Source: Allomuricauda sp. ARW1Y1 | Lineage (GTDB): Bacteria > Bacteroidota > Bacteroidia > Flavobacteriales > Flavobacteriaceae | DNA length: 64,000 bases | Assembly (NCBI RefSeq): GCF_013407935.1 | Contig: NZ_JACBZU010000002.1 | Span: 744,001 to 808,000, forward strand | Direction: 5' to 3' | Part shown: one piece after another, positions 9,700 to 17,854 of the stretch | How positions within the stretch are numbered: the stretch's first letter is position 1 | How the letters are laid out: each line of letters begins with the position of its first letter | Notes under the pieces: generated by a model | The model's input: only the letters and a program-made list of their open reading frames with translations | Database searches by the model: none | What the model was told of the DNA's origin: nothing | Made by a program: the position numbers and the translations under genes

Positions 9700-11100
9700 A
9701 TGAAAGCTGTTTTCAACCCTAGAGTCCTTCTATTCCAAATTTGCTTGATGACCAGTTTATCCGGCACCTTGCTGCATGCCCAAGACTATTTCACCAAAAA
9801 TGAAGTTTTGGAGGATATGGCGTTTCTCTGGGCATCTTTGGAAGAGGCTCATTACAATTTGTACGCCTATACATCTAAGGCAGAATTTGAAAAAAATTAT
9901 CTCCAAGTCAAAAATTCCATTACTCAGGACAGTTTAAGTCTACTGGAGGCGACTTCCATCTTTCAAAAAGTGATTTCAAAGGCGGACAATGGCCATACTG
10001 AAATCGGGTTCCCCGGAAAATCCTATGGCAACTATGCCTACAATGACGGGACATTATTTCCTTTGGAACTTGTGCTCGAACATGGCAAAGCACTGGTCCG
10101 TAAAAATTGGTCGGGCAACGACATCCCCATCGGAGCTGAAGTACTGAGCATTAATGACATTCCCATTTCAAAAATCCTAGCTGAAATGCACACCCTGATT
10201 TCCGCTGAACGCCCATATTTTAAAAATGCGAAGATTGAACTGTACTCCTTCCCTCGACTTTACTGGCAGCTACACGGCAAACAAGATAATTTTGAAATCA
10301 AGTTTAAGTCCAATAAGATCATAAAAACCAAAACGGTTAGCGCAGTGGATTTGATTGAGGGCTACGAAATGAAGCGAACCGAATTGTTCAATCAGGAAAG
10401 GTCGCTTCAATTTATAGGAGAATCAGCATACCTTGTCACAGGTGATTTTAGTGGTGATGAAACCAAGTTCAAGAGTTTTGTTGATTCGGCGTTTGCACAA
10501 ATTAAAGAACGAAGGAGCAAGAACCTGATCATTGATTTAAGAAACAATGGCGGGGGTCACAATGCCTTCAGCGATTACCTGGTTTCGTATTTTGCGGACA
10601 CTACATTTCGATGGAATTCCAGTTACCAACTGAAAACGAGTCAATTCTTAAAGGAACATGCTAGACAGCACTACGACACCACTTCTACTTTCTGGAAAGA
10701 AGCACTTTCACGAGAAAACGGAGAAATTTATAACTACGATTTTGGCGATTATCAACCTCAACCACCATCCAAACGGTTTTCTGGCAATGTTTATGTGTTG
10801 GTCAACAGACAGTCACACTCACAAGCCACGGTTACTGCTGCACAAATACAGGATTACGGCTTCGCAACCATTGTTGGCGAAGAAACTGGGGAATATGCCT
10901 CACTTTACGCCTCCATCTTCGAATTTAAACTACCCAACACACAAATTCCGGTAAGTGTTTCCAAAGGAAAAATGGTCCGGGTAAGTGGAAGCACCAAAGA
11001 AGAGGGCGTTGTCCCGGATATCTTCATCAAAGATCATTTATTGGATGACACCGATGAGATTCTGGAAGGTTTATTGGAAAAAATCAGCAAATCCGATTAG
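9700..11100 (+). CDS. Exported S41-family peptidase
   Basis: This 466-residue protein has a signal peptide ending near LLHAQ. The C-terminal half carries the S41 tail-specific/C-terminal processing protease core: NLIIDLRNNGGGHNAFSDYL, then VNRQSHSQATVTAAQ with the predicted nucleophile Ser, then GFATIVGEETGEYAS. Such proteins cut C-termini of exported proteins or small peptides; many in Bacteroidota are lone periplasmic or surface enzymes of unknown substrate. No obvious PDZ domain is visible. I chose the ATG at 9700 because it begins a proper signal peptide and avoids overlap with the upstream regulator. It may share a transcript with that regulator. Confidence 0.85.
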   Translation: MKAVFNPRVLLFQICLMTSLSGTLLHAQDYFTKNEVLEDMAFLWASLEEAHYNLYAYTSKAEFEKNYLQVKNSITQDSLSLLEATSIFQKVISKADNGHTEIGFPGKSYGNYAYNDGTLFPLELVLEHGKALVRKNWSGNDIPIGAEVLSINDIPISKILAEMHTLISAERPYFKNAKIELYSFPRLYWQLHGKQDNFEIKFKSNKIIKTKTVSAVDLIEGYEMKRTELFNQERSLQFIGESAYLVTGDFSGDETKFKSFVDSAFAQIKERRSKNLIIDLRNNGGGHNAFSDYLVSYFADTTFRWNSSYQLKTSQFLKEHARQHYDTTSTFWKEALSRENGEIYNYDFGDYQPQPPSKRFSGNVYVLVNRQSHSQATVTAAQIQDYGFATIVGEETGEYASLYASIFEFKLPNTQIPVSVSKGKMVRVSGSTKEEGVVPDIFIKDHLLDDTDEILEGLLEKISKSD

Positions 11101-11142
11101 ATGTAGTTCATCCATCGGATAATTTGATCAATTAACGATATA

Positions 11143-11907
11143 CTACAATTCACGGATCTTGATATTCCGAAACCAGGTTTCAAAATACCAATATTGCAGC
11201 GCAATTTGCCCTGCGGTTGTTTTTCCAAACTCTGGATAGTTGGAAAAATGGGATGCATCTACTTTGTTTTTCCATTCCGGAGTCGTTAAATCCTCCTCTA
11301 CGGTAAGCTCACCATTGAGGTAAAACTGGATTTTACCATCTTTTTGTTTGATGGTTGTTTTGTTCCAATCCCCTTGCTTGATTTCCACATTGTTTTGTTG
11401 GGGCAGGAAAACATAAAGACAACCCGGTCTTTTCTCGGGCACATCGTAGTCCATGTGGTCAGCACCCAATATTTGATACTCTGGACCGCTCTGCCAAGCA
11501 GTAGGAACATGGGGCAATTCCTGCACATTGATGAAGATACCACTATTACCATTCCCAATAACTTTCCATTCCAGGGATAGTTCATAATTTTCATAGGCCT
11601 TGTCTGTCACCAGGTCACCTGCCGTCAAGGATTCATCATTGGGGTTGCTGTGCAAGGTACCATCCACCACTTCCCAAACCGATTGTGAACCAGAATCGTT
11701 GTACAAATGCCAACCATTCATGGTTTCCCCATCAAACAGCAACTCCCAGCCTGCTTCCCTTTCCACCTCCAACAACTGATTGTGTACGGCATTTTCAACA
11801 GCGGCCTTTTTGGTACGCCACGTCTCGGCAACATCTTTTTTCTTCTCGTTTTTACAGGATACCAATAGGAAAAGTGTCAGCAGGCATCCAGTGATAATTT
11901 TTTGCAT
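11143..11907 (-). CDS. 3-keto-disaccharide hydrolase (DUF1080) lipoprotein
   Basis: This 254-residue lipoprotein (lipobox LLVSC, Cys18 from the ATG) belongs to the DUF1080 / 3-keto-disaccharide hydrolase family. It has the family's jelly-roll fold and motifs, including WELLFDGETMNGWHLYND near the N-terminus, GNGNSGIFINV in the middle and the closing strand FETWFRNIKIREL. Members act on 3-keto-glucosides made by GFO/IDH oxidoreductases, which are not present in this window. I start at the ATG at 11905-11907; a TTG two codons earlier is possible. It is convergent with the S41 peptidase and divergent from the thioredoxin gene, so it is probably a single-gene unit. Confidence 0.8.
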   Translation of the reverse strand: MQKIITGCLLTLFLLVSCKNEKKKDVAETWRTKKAAVENAVHNQLLEVEREAGWELLFDGETMNGWHLYNDSGSQSVWEVVDGTLHSNPNDESLTAGDLVTDKAYENYELSLEWKVIGNGNSGIFINVQELPHVPTAWQSGPEYQILGADHMDYDVPEKRPGCLYVFLPQQNNVEIKQGDWNKTTIKQKDGKIQFYLNGELTVEEDLTTPEWKNKVDASHFSNYPEFGKTTAGQIALQYWYFETWFRNIKIREL

Positions 11908-12000
11908 GTGCAATCAGTTTTGTTTAGTTGTGCAGCGAATAAAGATAGCAAAAGAATCCGACCTTGCCCCTTGAACTTATTGAGGCCTTGGTTCCAAAAG

Positions 12001-12014
12001 GTGACTTAGGTCAC
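12001..12014. promoter_or_regulatory. GTGA-N6-TCAC box (Crp/Fnr-like)
   Basis: GTGACTTAGGTCAC is a perfect inverted repeat with the GTGA-N6-TCAC core of Crp/Fnr-family sites. It lies in the divergent gap between the DUF1080 lipoprotein and thioredoxin, 52 bp before the thioredoxin ATG. No Crp/Fnr gene is in the window, so the link is inference. Confidence 0.35.
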
Positions 12015-12065
12015 TTTGCAAAAACAACAGTGTTTGTACATTGCAGGCACTAATTTTTGGAAACG

Positions 12066-12365
12066 ATGAAAGGAAATTTTGCAGCTTTGATCAATAGCGA
12101 CCAATTGACGCTTATCGACTTTTCGGCAGAATGGTGCGGACCTTGTAAAATGTTGGCTCCCATTTTAAAGCAGGTCAAAGATGAGATGGGCGAAGATTTA
12201 AAAATCGTAAAAATTGACGTGGACAAAAACCAAAATTTGGCCAATACGTACCAGGTAAGGGGCGTTCCAACCTTAATTTTCTTCAAAAACGGAAAACAGC
12301 TCTGGAGAAAATCGGGCGTACTTCAAAAACAAGAATTGGTCCAGTTGGCCAAATCCTTCTTGTAG
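12066..12365 (+). CDS. Thioredoxin
   Basis: This is a 99-residue single-domain thioredoxin, the usual length for the family. The redox-active motif WCGPCK follows LIDFSAE near residue 25, and the cis-proline loop RGVPTLIFF is intact, so it should be an active cytoplasmic dithiol reductase. There is no signal peptide. A TTG codon nine bases earlier could also start translation, but the ATG is preferred. It ends 2 bp before the stop of the convergent universal stress protein gene. Thioredoxin beside Usp genes suggests a small stress-response neighbourhood. Confidence 0.9.
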   Translation: MKGNFAALINSDQLTLIDFSAEWCGPCKMLAPILKQVKDEMGEDLKIVKIDVDKNQNLANTYQVRGVPTLIFFKNGKQLWRKSGVLQKQELVQLAKSFL

Positions 12366-12367
12366 CA

Positions 12368-13228
12368 TCATTCAAATAGATGCACCACCATAAAGGGTAC
12401 GCGGGTGGCGAAGGCCACTTTTTTGATTACTGGTTCCCTAGTCAATTTTTCGAAGAATGAATGGTCCTGATGGATCATCACCAACATATCGATGGTGTCG
12501 TCCTGCTGTACCATTTTTTGAATGGTATTGGTAACCGACCCATCCTTTTCGACCTCCACAAACTCGTGCTCAATGGAGTCCAATCGCTTTTCCAGTGCTT
12601 CCTTGGACTTTTTTTGTGCCTCGTTCAAATCCGCTGGGTTGCCTACGTAAACAATCCGCAATTTGGCCTTAAAGTTGACCGGAAGGTGCAACAAGGGCTG
12701 TAGTTCATAGTTTTCAAAAAGGTGCTCGTAGCCTGTGGCCAGCATCAGCGAATCCAGTTCTCCGTCCGTCTGATAATCCTCAGGAACTGCGATAATGGGA
12801 CAAAAGTCGATTTCCTTGATGATTTGAAAAGTATTGCTCCCCATAAAGACCTCTTTTAAGCCAGAAACCCCTTTGGTTCCCATGATGACATAATCGATCT
12901 CTTCCTTGTACACCGTTTTTCCGATGGCATTTACCAGAGTAGCCTGCTCAGAACGGGCAATAAAATTATGATTGGGGTTTTTGTCCAATGCGCTGATTTT
13001 TTCCAGCTCCCTTTTCAAATCGCGTTCCGATTGTTCTTTCATCAAATTGTACAAACGGGTATCATTATATCTCGCCATTTTCGTTGAAAGTCCGGAAGCA
13101 CCCACCTGAAATGAATTCAGGATAAAGAAATCACAAGGATCGTCCTTAAAAACTGTCAAGGCATATACAATGGCATTCCAAGCATTTTTAGAAAAATCTG
13201 TCGGTAATATGATTCGTTTCCTTTTCAT
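12368..13228 (-). CDS. Universal stress protein (tandem UspA domains), copy 2
   Basis: This 286-residue protein holds two UspA-like halves of about 140 residues. The first half starts with the typical RIILPTDFSKNAWNAIVYAL and contains VIMGTKGVSGLKEVFMGSNT, the phosphate-binding G-x2-G-x9-G(S/T) region; the second half is more degenerate. Such proteins are cytoplasmic and help survival under starvation, redox or envelope stress. It lies 4 bp after a paralogue in the same direction (the second gene of a pair), which suggests duplication and cotranscription. The 3' end nearly touches the convergent thioredoxin gene. Confidence 0.88.
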   Translation of the reverse strand: MKRKRIILPTDFSKNAWNAIVYALTVFKDDPCDFFILNSFQVGASGLSTKMARYNDTRLYNLMKEQSERDLKRELEKISALDKNPNHNFIARSEQATLVNAIGKTVYKEEIDYVIMGTKGVSGLKEVFMGSNTFQIIKEIDFCPIIAVPEDYQTDGELDSLMLATGYEHLFENYELQPLLHLPVNFKAKLRIVYVGNPADLNEAQKKSKEALEKRLDSIEHEFVEVEKDGSVTNTIQKMVQQDDTIDMLVMIHQDHSFFEKLTREPVIKKVAFATRVPFMVVHLFE

Positions 13229-13232
13229 AACA

Positions 13233-14078
13233 TCATCGTTTTATGTTTTGCATCACCATAAACGGTATTTTAATCTTGAGCCCCAGTAAATCCACTGTCG
13301 ACCGGTAGAGCATATCCTCAAAAAACGAATGTCTGGAATTCATCATCACCAACATACCCGCCTCCTTTTGCTCAATCTGTTCTAGTATGATTTCCGCCTT
13401 GTTCTTAACGGGAGCGGTCTCAAAACTTAAATAAGGTTTGGTCAAAGTCCCTTCCAAAAACAACTTATTGTCCTCCTGCCGTGGACTGAGCTCGTCGAAA
13501 TCGGTGATGTACAAACAATGTATCTTGGACTTGAACTTGCCCGCCAAATCGCCCAAAAGTTTTAACTCTCTTCGCTTGTAGGGCAACATATAGTCTGTTG
13601 GGAAAAGGATGGCCTTGGGTTGCCTATAATCAAAACCTTCGGGAATGGCCAAAACCGGACATTTTACATATTTGAAAATCTCAATGGTATAGCTCCCAAA
13701 GGTGGTCTTATGATCGCTGGTTTCGCCTTTGGTACCCATGATTACCAAATCAATGTTCATCTCGTCCACAAAATCATTCACGGCGTCCACTAGATTGTCC
13801 AATTTGGCCACCGTCTCAAAATTGTGCAAAGGGTTTGGGGGTTCACCAAGTACCGAATCGATAAGGGCATCCAATTTCTTTTGGGTGTCCTCCCGTTTTT
13901 CCTCCTTCATTTTTTCGAGCTCCTCTTTTGGAGTTGTTTTATAGTGTCCGTACACCTCCTCACCATAGGCATGTAGCACAAAAAAACAAGCCCGCTCGCA
14001 CTTGTACAATTCTTTGGCATACGTTAGGGCATGTAGGGCATTTTTAGAAAAATCGGTGGGAATCAATATGGTTTTCAT
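13233..14078 (-). CDS. Universal stress protein (tandem UspA domains), copy 1
   Basis: This is a 281-residue paralogue of the downstream gene. The first Usp half begins TILIPTDFSKNALHALTYA and includes LVIMGTKGETSDHKTTFGSY. A second half begins near residue 150 with KAILFPTDYMLPYK and ends with LGLKIKIPFMVMQNI. Both copies end in a similar PFMV motif. It is the first gene of the two-gene Usp unit, so the promoter should lie in the 199-bp divergent gap shared with the Nudix-type regulator. The specific stress signal cannot be told from sequence. Confidence 0.88.
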   Translation of the reverse strand: MKTILIPTDFSKNALHALTYAKELYKCERACFFVLHAYGEEVYGHYKTTPKEELEKMKEEKREDTQKKLDALIDSVLGEPPNPLHNFETVAKLDNLVDAVNDFVDEMNIDLVIMGTKGETSDHKTTFGSYTIEIFKYVKCPVLAIPEGFDYRQPKAILFPTDYMLPYKRRELKLLGDLAGKFKSKIHCLYITDFDELSPRQEDNKLFLEGTLTKPYLSFETAPVKNKAEIILEQIEQKEAGMLVMMNSRHSFFEDMLYRSTVDLLGLKIKIPFMVMQNIKR

Positions 14079-14277
14079 CGCAAAACACTTTTTCCAAATA
14101 TAATGGGATACAAATGGCTAGAAAATGATTTTGGTCAATATGAAAAGGCCAAATGTGGAACCAATTTTAGTCGTGCCTTCCTAATTTTTTAATTGACGAT
14201 AAACCAATTATAAAATGGATATGGATATTTTAGGGAATAGTTTATCTATTTTTATCCTTGAAATTGCATCCTATACC

Positions 14278-15012
14278 ATGGCAGAAAATAACATAAAAGT
14301 CGCATCACCCCCCAGCCCACAACTCAATTTTTATCAAAAAGAAGACCAGGTACTTTTGGCGGTCGACTGCATCATCTTTGGGTTCGACAAGAAAAATCTC
14401 AACATACTATTGATCAAAAGACCTATTGAGCCCGAAAAGGGAAAATGGTCCCTCATCGGTGGGTTCCTCAAAAAAAACGAAGATTTGGACCAAGCTGCGG
14501 CAAGAGTTTTGGAAAACCTAACAGGTTTGAGCGATATTTATCTAGAACAAATTCACACTTATAGTAAAATTGACCGAGACCCTGGACAGCGCACCATCTC
14601 CGTGGCCTATTATGCCCTGATCGATGTGGATAGCCATCAATTCGATGGGGTACAGCTAGATACCGCCCAATGGTTTGATATCAAGGAAGCCCCAAGCTTG
14701 ATTTTTGACCATAACGAAATGGTGGAAAAGGCAAAGGTGCGTTTACGAAGACGAGCACTGAGCCAGCCCATTGGTTTTGAGTTGCTTCCCGAAAAATTTA
14801 CCATGCGGCAATTACAAAACTTGTACGAGTCCATTTTGGACAAGGAGCTGGACAAGCGCAACTTCATCAATAAAATCAACTCACTAGACGTACTCATCAA
14901 ATTGGACGAAAAAGATATGAGCGTTTCCCGAAAAGGGGCATACCTCTATATTTTTGACAAGGAGAAATATCGAAAAAAAGTAGAGGAAGACGGGTTCATC
15001 TTCAAAATATAG
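14278..15012 (+). CDS. Nudix-derived transcriptional regulator (NrtR/AraR-like)
   Basis: This 244-residue protein has an N-terminal Nudix fold (about 20-150) and a C-terminal winged helix (about 165-244; FTMRQLQNLYESILDKELDK then RNFINKI), the NrtR-family layout. The Nudix box GGFLKKNEDLDQAAARVLEN has lost key catalytic glutamates (RVLENL in place of REUXEE), so it should bind but not cleave a nucleotide or sugar ligand. Known relatives sense ADP-ribose (NrtR) or arabinose (AraR in Bacteroides). No NAD or pentose genes lie next to it, so the regulon is unknown. I start at 14278; an upstream in-frame ATG at 14215 would add an unlikely 21-residue tail. Confidence 0.82.
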   Translation: MAENNIKVASPPSPQLNFYQKEDQVLLAVDCIIFGFDKKNLNILLIKRPIEPEKGKWSLIGGFLKKNEDLDQAAARVLENLTGLSDIYLEQIHTYSKIDRDPGQRTISVAYYALIDVDSHQFDGVQLDTAQWFDIKEAPSLIFDHNEMVEKAKVRLRRRALSQPIGFELLPEKFTMRQLQNLYESILDKELDKRNFINKINSLDVLIKLDEKDMSVSRKGAYLYIFDKEKYRKKVEEDGFIFKI

Positions 15013-15054
15013 ACCCGCCCCATACTTTCACCGCTTTGTTATCGAAAAACTACA

Positions 15055-16755
15055 TCAATCCTTAAAGTCCGTGGAGAACTTCCATTTGGTTTTATAGTTT
15101 TTACTGAGGGGCAATTCTTGTAACAGGCTTCGCAACAGTTCCACTGGCATTCTACCCTCAACCATCACCCGGTCATGAAATTGTTTTTCTGTCCAACCTT
15201 GAGCCAACATTTCATTACGCAAGGCATAAAACTGAAGTCCTCCCATCATATAGGCCAATTGATATAACGGCGGATAGCTTGTGGTGAAGGACCTTCTCAC
15301 CTCCGCCTCGGCATTGGCGTATTCGTGGCCGACCTCATCCACCAAAAGGTCGATACATTCCTGAGGAGTCATCTCTCCCAAATGAAACTTTAAGGAAAAA
15401 ATGATTCTCGCACATCGATGGATTCTCCAAAACAACATGCCCAATTTTTGTTCCGGCGTTTGGGGAAAATCCTTGTTCCAGAGGATGATTTCCCAATACA
15501 AAGCCCATCCCTCGGTCCAAAACGGTGAGGAAAACGGACGACGATAGCTTTTGTGGCGACTCGTCATAAAATACTGCAAATTATGTCCCGGCAACAATTC
15601 ATGCTGCACCGTCGGAAAGGAAAAGTTGGGGTTGTTGCCCCGCATGCTCATCAACTTGTCGTTATGGTCCATCTCCATTGTGGGATATGAAATAATGATA
15701 TCCCGCCCTCCCAAAAAGAAAGGACTTATCTTTTGCCGTTCGGGACTCATCATTTTCATGCCCCAGGTTTCCTTGGCCAATTCGGGTATTGTGATCAAAT
15801 CCCTTTCTTCAATAAAATCCACGGAATGGGAATATAGGTCCATGATGGCCTGTGGTTGCTGTCCCGCAGGAACATAGGTGTTCTTCACATGCTCCAGGGC
15901 TTTTTTCCAGTCATCTCCATAGCCCAGCTCCCTTGAGGCCTTTATCATTTCATTTTTGCACCATTCAAATTGTTCTTCCGCTGTTTTGATGAGTTCTGCA
16001 GGCGTGTAGGGAATAAATTCCAAGGCTAAACTTTCTTTCAGCGCCTCCTCGCCGATAGGTTTTCCAATAATGCCGCTGCCATCATCCTTTACACTATCCT
16101 CAGCATAATTTTCCTTTAGGAATTCGGCATAAGCAGTGAGCTTTTCGTTTAGTTTTTGATAGGGCTTTTCCATCCACCATGTAAAATCCGGGTCGTAGCC
16201 ATAGTAAAATTCATAGGACTCCTTTAACGCTTTTTGGAATGAGGTAACCACTTCCGAAGCCTTGTCAGCCGTTTGCCAATCCTTAAAGGGTTTGGATTTC
16301 CAAGTTTCCATCTCGGTAGCAATCGCTTCGGTAGCATTCTGAAACAATTGGGCCAATTGTTTTGCATCGGGTTGTTTGCCCCTTCTTCGTTCTTGTATAA
16401 AAGGGAAAATAGCTTTCGCGAAATCACCCACTTCCTTTACTCCTTTATACGCGCTATAGTCTTGATTCAAAAAGTAATTGCCTTTGGCTACTTGGTTCTT
16501 CAGCAGTACATAATCTACCTTTCCTTGTTGTGAAAGGGAAGCGAAGTCAACGGCATCCATTTTATCTTCCCAGTTCGAGTAAAACCTCAAAAACCGTTGG
16601 TAATACTCTTCTGACTCGTCGACCGTGTAGGTGCGTTCCAATGCCCAGTTATCCATTTCAAACTCGGTGACCATATCCGCCAATTGACTATGCTGTGCCG
16701 TAGCCCATGTACTGATCATGGCAACCAAAGCGATGCTTATTTTCTGTAAGCCCAT
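15055..16755 (-). CDS. Exported DUF885 metallopeptidase-like protein
   Basis: This 566-residue protein has a signal peptide (MGLQKISIALVAMIS, cleavage near ATAQ). It belongs to the DUF885 family and carries the two hallmark motifs HELLPGHNLQ (HExxPGH metal site) and FWTEGWALYWE. Members are predicted zinc peptidases, related by fold to dipeptidyl carboxypeptidase/thermolysin-like enzymes, with mostly unknown substrates. The gene follows the hydroxyproline operon by 88 bp in the same direction. Because hydroxyproline comes mainly from collagen-like or plant and algal wall proteins, a peptidase here could supply substrate. That functional link is inference from position. Confidence 0.82.
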   Translation of the reverse strand: MGLQKISIALVAMISTWATAQHSQLADMVTEFEMDNWALERTYTVDESEEYYQRFLRFYSNWEDKMDAVDFASLSQQGKVDYVLLKNQVAKGNYFLNQDYSAYKGVKEVGDFAKAIFPFIQERRRGKQPDAKQLAQLFQNATEAIATEMETWKSKPFKDWQTADKASEVVTSFQKALKESYEFYYGYDPDFTWWMEKPYQKLNEKLTAYAEFLKENYAEDSVKDDGSGIIGKPIGEEALKESLALEFIPYTPAELIKTAEEQFEWCKNEMIKASRELGYGDDWKKALEHVKNTYVPAGQQPQAIMDLYSHSVDFIEERDLITIPELAKETWGMKMMSPERQKISPFFLGGRDIIISYPTMEMDHNDKLMSMRGNNPNFSFPTVQHELLPGHNLQYFMTSRHKSYRRPFSSPFWTEGWALYWEIILWNKDFPQTPEQKLGMLFWRIHRCARIIFSLKFHLGEMTPQECIDLLVDEVGHEYANAEAEVRRSFTTSYPPLYQLAYMMGGLQFYALRNEMLAQGWTEKQFHDRVMVEGRMPVELLRSLLQELPLSKNYKTKWKFSTDFKD

Positions 16756-16843
16756 ATTGCTGTATTTAGTTTTCAGTACCTAAAGGTAATGATTGGTTAT
16801 CTCATTCTATTTTACACCTTGACCATCCAAATTCTGATGCCTT

Positions 16844-17851
16844 CTAAAGCACCTGAAATCCATGTGCGTAGGGATCGTCGTCATCTATGATGATATTGCT
16901 GTAACCCGTAACCTGTGCCCATCCTTGAATACTGGGGATGATGGCCTGTTTTCCGTCCAAGGTGGTTTCAGCCTCTACTTTCCCCACAAACTTGCTCCCG
17001 ATAATGCTTTCATGCACAAAAGGTTCTCCCACCTTCAAGGCTCCTTTCGCATATAATTGGGCCATGCGGGCCGAGGTTCCTGTTCCACAGGGCGAACGGT
17101 CAATGGCCTTGTCCCCATAAAACACCGCATTTCGTCCGGATGAAGTGGCATCCAAAGGTTTTCCTGTCCACATCATATGGCTCACATCCCGTATGGTTGG
17201 GTTTTCCGGATGCACAAAGTAATCGGGATATTTCTCGTTTATGGCCTTACGCACCACTTGTGAAAACTGGATAATCTGTCCAGCGGTAAAGTCCTCCAAT
17301 CCCGTATAATGTTCCTGTGGATCCACAATGGCATAATAATTACCCCCATAGGCCAAATCAAAATGGATTTCACCAAGACCCGGGCAGTCAATGGACAAAT
17401 TTGCTGCGGCCAGGTACGATTTTACGTTGACCAACTTTACCCATTCCACCTTTTTTCCTGTCAACTGGTATTCGATCTCCACCAAGCCTGCAGGTGCCTC
17501 CATCCTTATTTTTCCGGGTGTTTTGGGTACGATGAGGCCTTCTTCTATGGCCACTGTAATGGTTCCGATGGTACCATGACCGCACATGGGGAGGCAACCT
17601 GATGTTTCTATAAAAAGAATGGCAAAATCGTTCTCTGGATCATGGGGCGCCATCAAAATACTTCCGCTCATCATATCATGTCCCCTTGGTTCAAACATCA
17701 ACCCCCGCCGAATCCAATCGTACTCCCTTAAAAAATGCTGGCGCTTCTCGCTCATGTCCTTGCCCATCAAATTAGGGCCTCCCCCTGCTACAACCCGTAC
17801 TGGATTTCCGCAGGTGTGGGCATCCACACAAAAAAATGTTTTTCTGGCCAC
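16844..17851 (-). CDS. 4-hydroxyproline 2-epimerase (proline racemase family)
   Basis: This 335-residue enzyme belongs to the proline racemase superfamily. Both catalytic cysteines are present: Cys90 in PMCGHGTIG and Cys255 in DRSPCGTGTSARM. Dehydratase members of the family replace one of them, so this should be a true epimerase turning trans-4-hydroxy-L-proline into cis-4-hydroxy-D-proline. It sits in a minus-strand operon directly after the semialdehyde dehydrogenase, only 3 bp away. Translation must start at the GTG at 17849-17851, since the stop of the upstream gene lies in the same frame just two codons earlier and the motif DAHTCGNP follows. Proline racemase activity is less likely given the neighbours. 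Confidence 0.9.
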   Translation of the reverse strand: MARKTFFCVDAHTCGNPVRVVAGGGPNLMGKDMSEKRQHFLREYDWIRRGLMFEPRGHDMMSGSILMAPHDPENDFAILFIETSGCLPMCGHGTIGTITVAIEEGLIVPKTPGKIRMEAPAGLVEIEYQLTGKKVEWVKLVNVKSYLAAANLSIDCPGLGEIHFDLAYGGNYYAIVDPQEHYTGLEDFTAGQIIQFSQVVRKAINEKYPDYFVHPENPTIRDVSHMMWTGKPLDATSSGRNAVFYGDKAIDRSPCGTGTSARMAQLYAKGALKVGEPFVHESIIGSKFVGKVEAETTLDGKQAIIPSIQGWAQVTGYSNIIIDDDDPYAHGFQVL

Positions 17852-17854
17852 TCG

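Noticed and set aside
11091..11120. Inverted repeat ATCCGAT/ATCGGAT across the S41 peptidase stop, possible terminator
   Set aside because: There is no T run after the stem, and the loop is long, so an intrinsic terminator is not supported.
14215..14277. Longer start for the Nudix regulator
   Set aside because: The extra 21 residues are hydrophobic and unlike the family's N-terminus; the ATG at 14278 gives the standard start.
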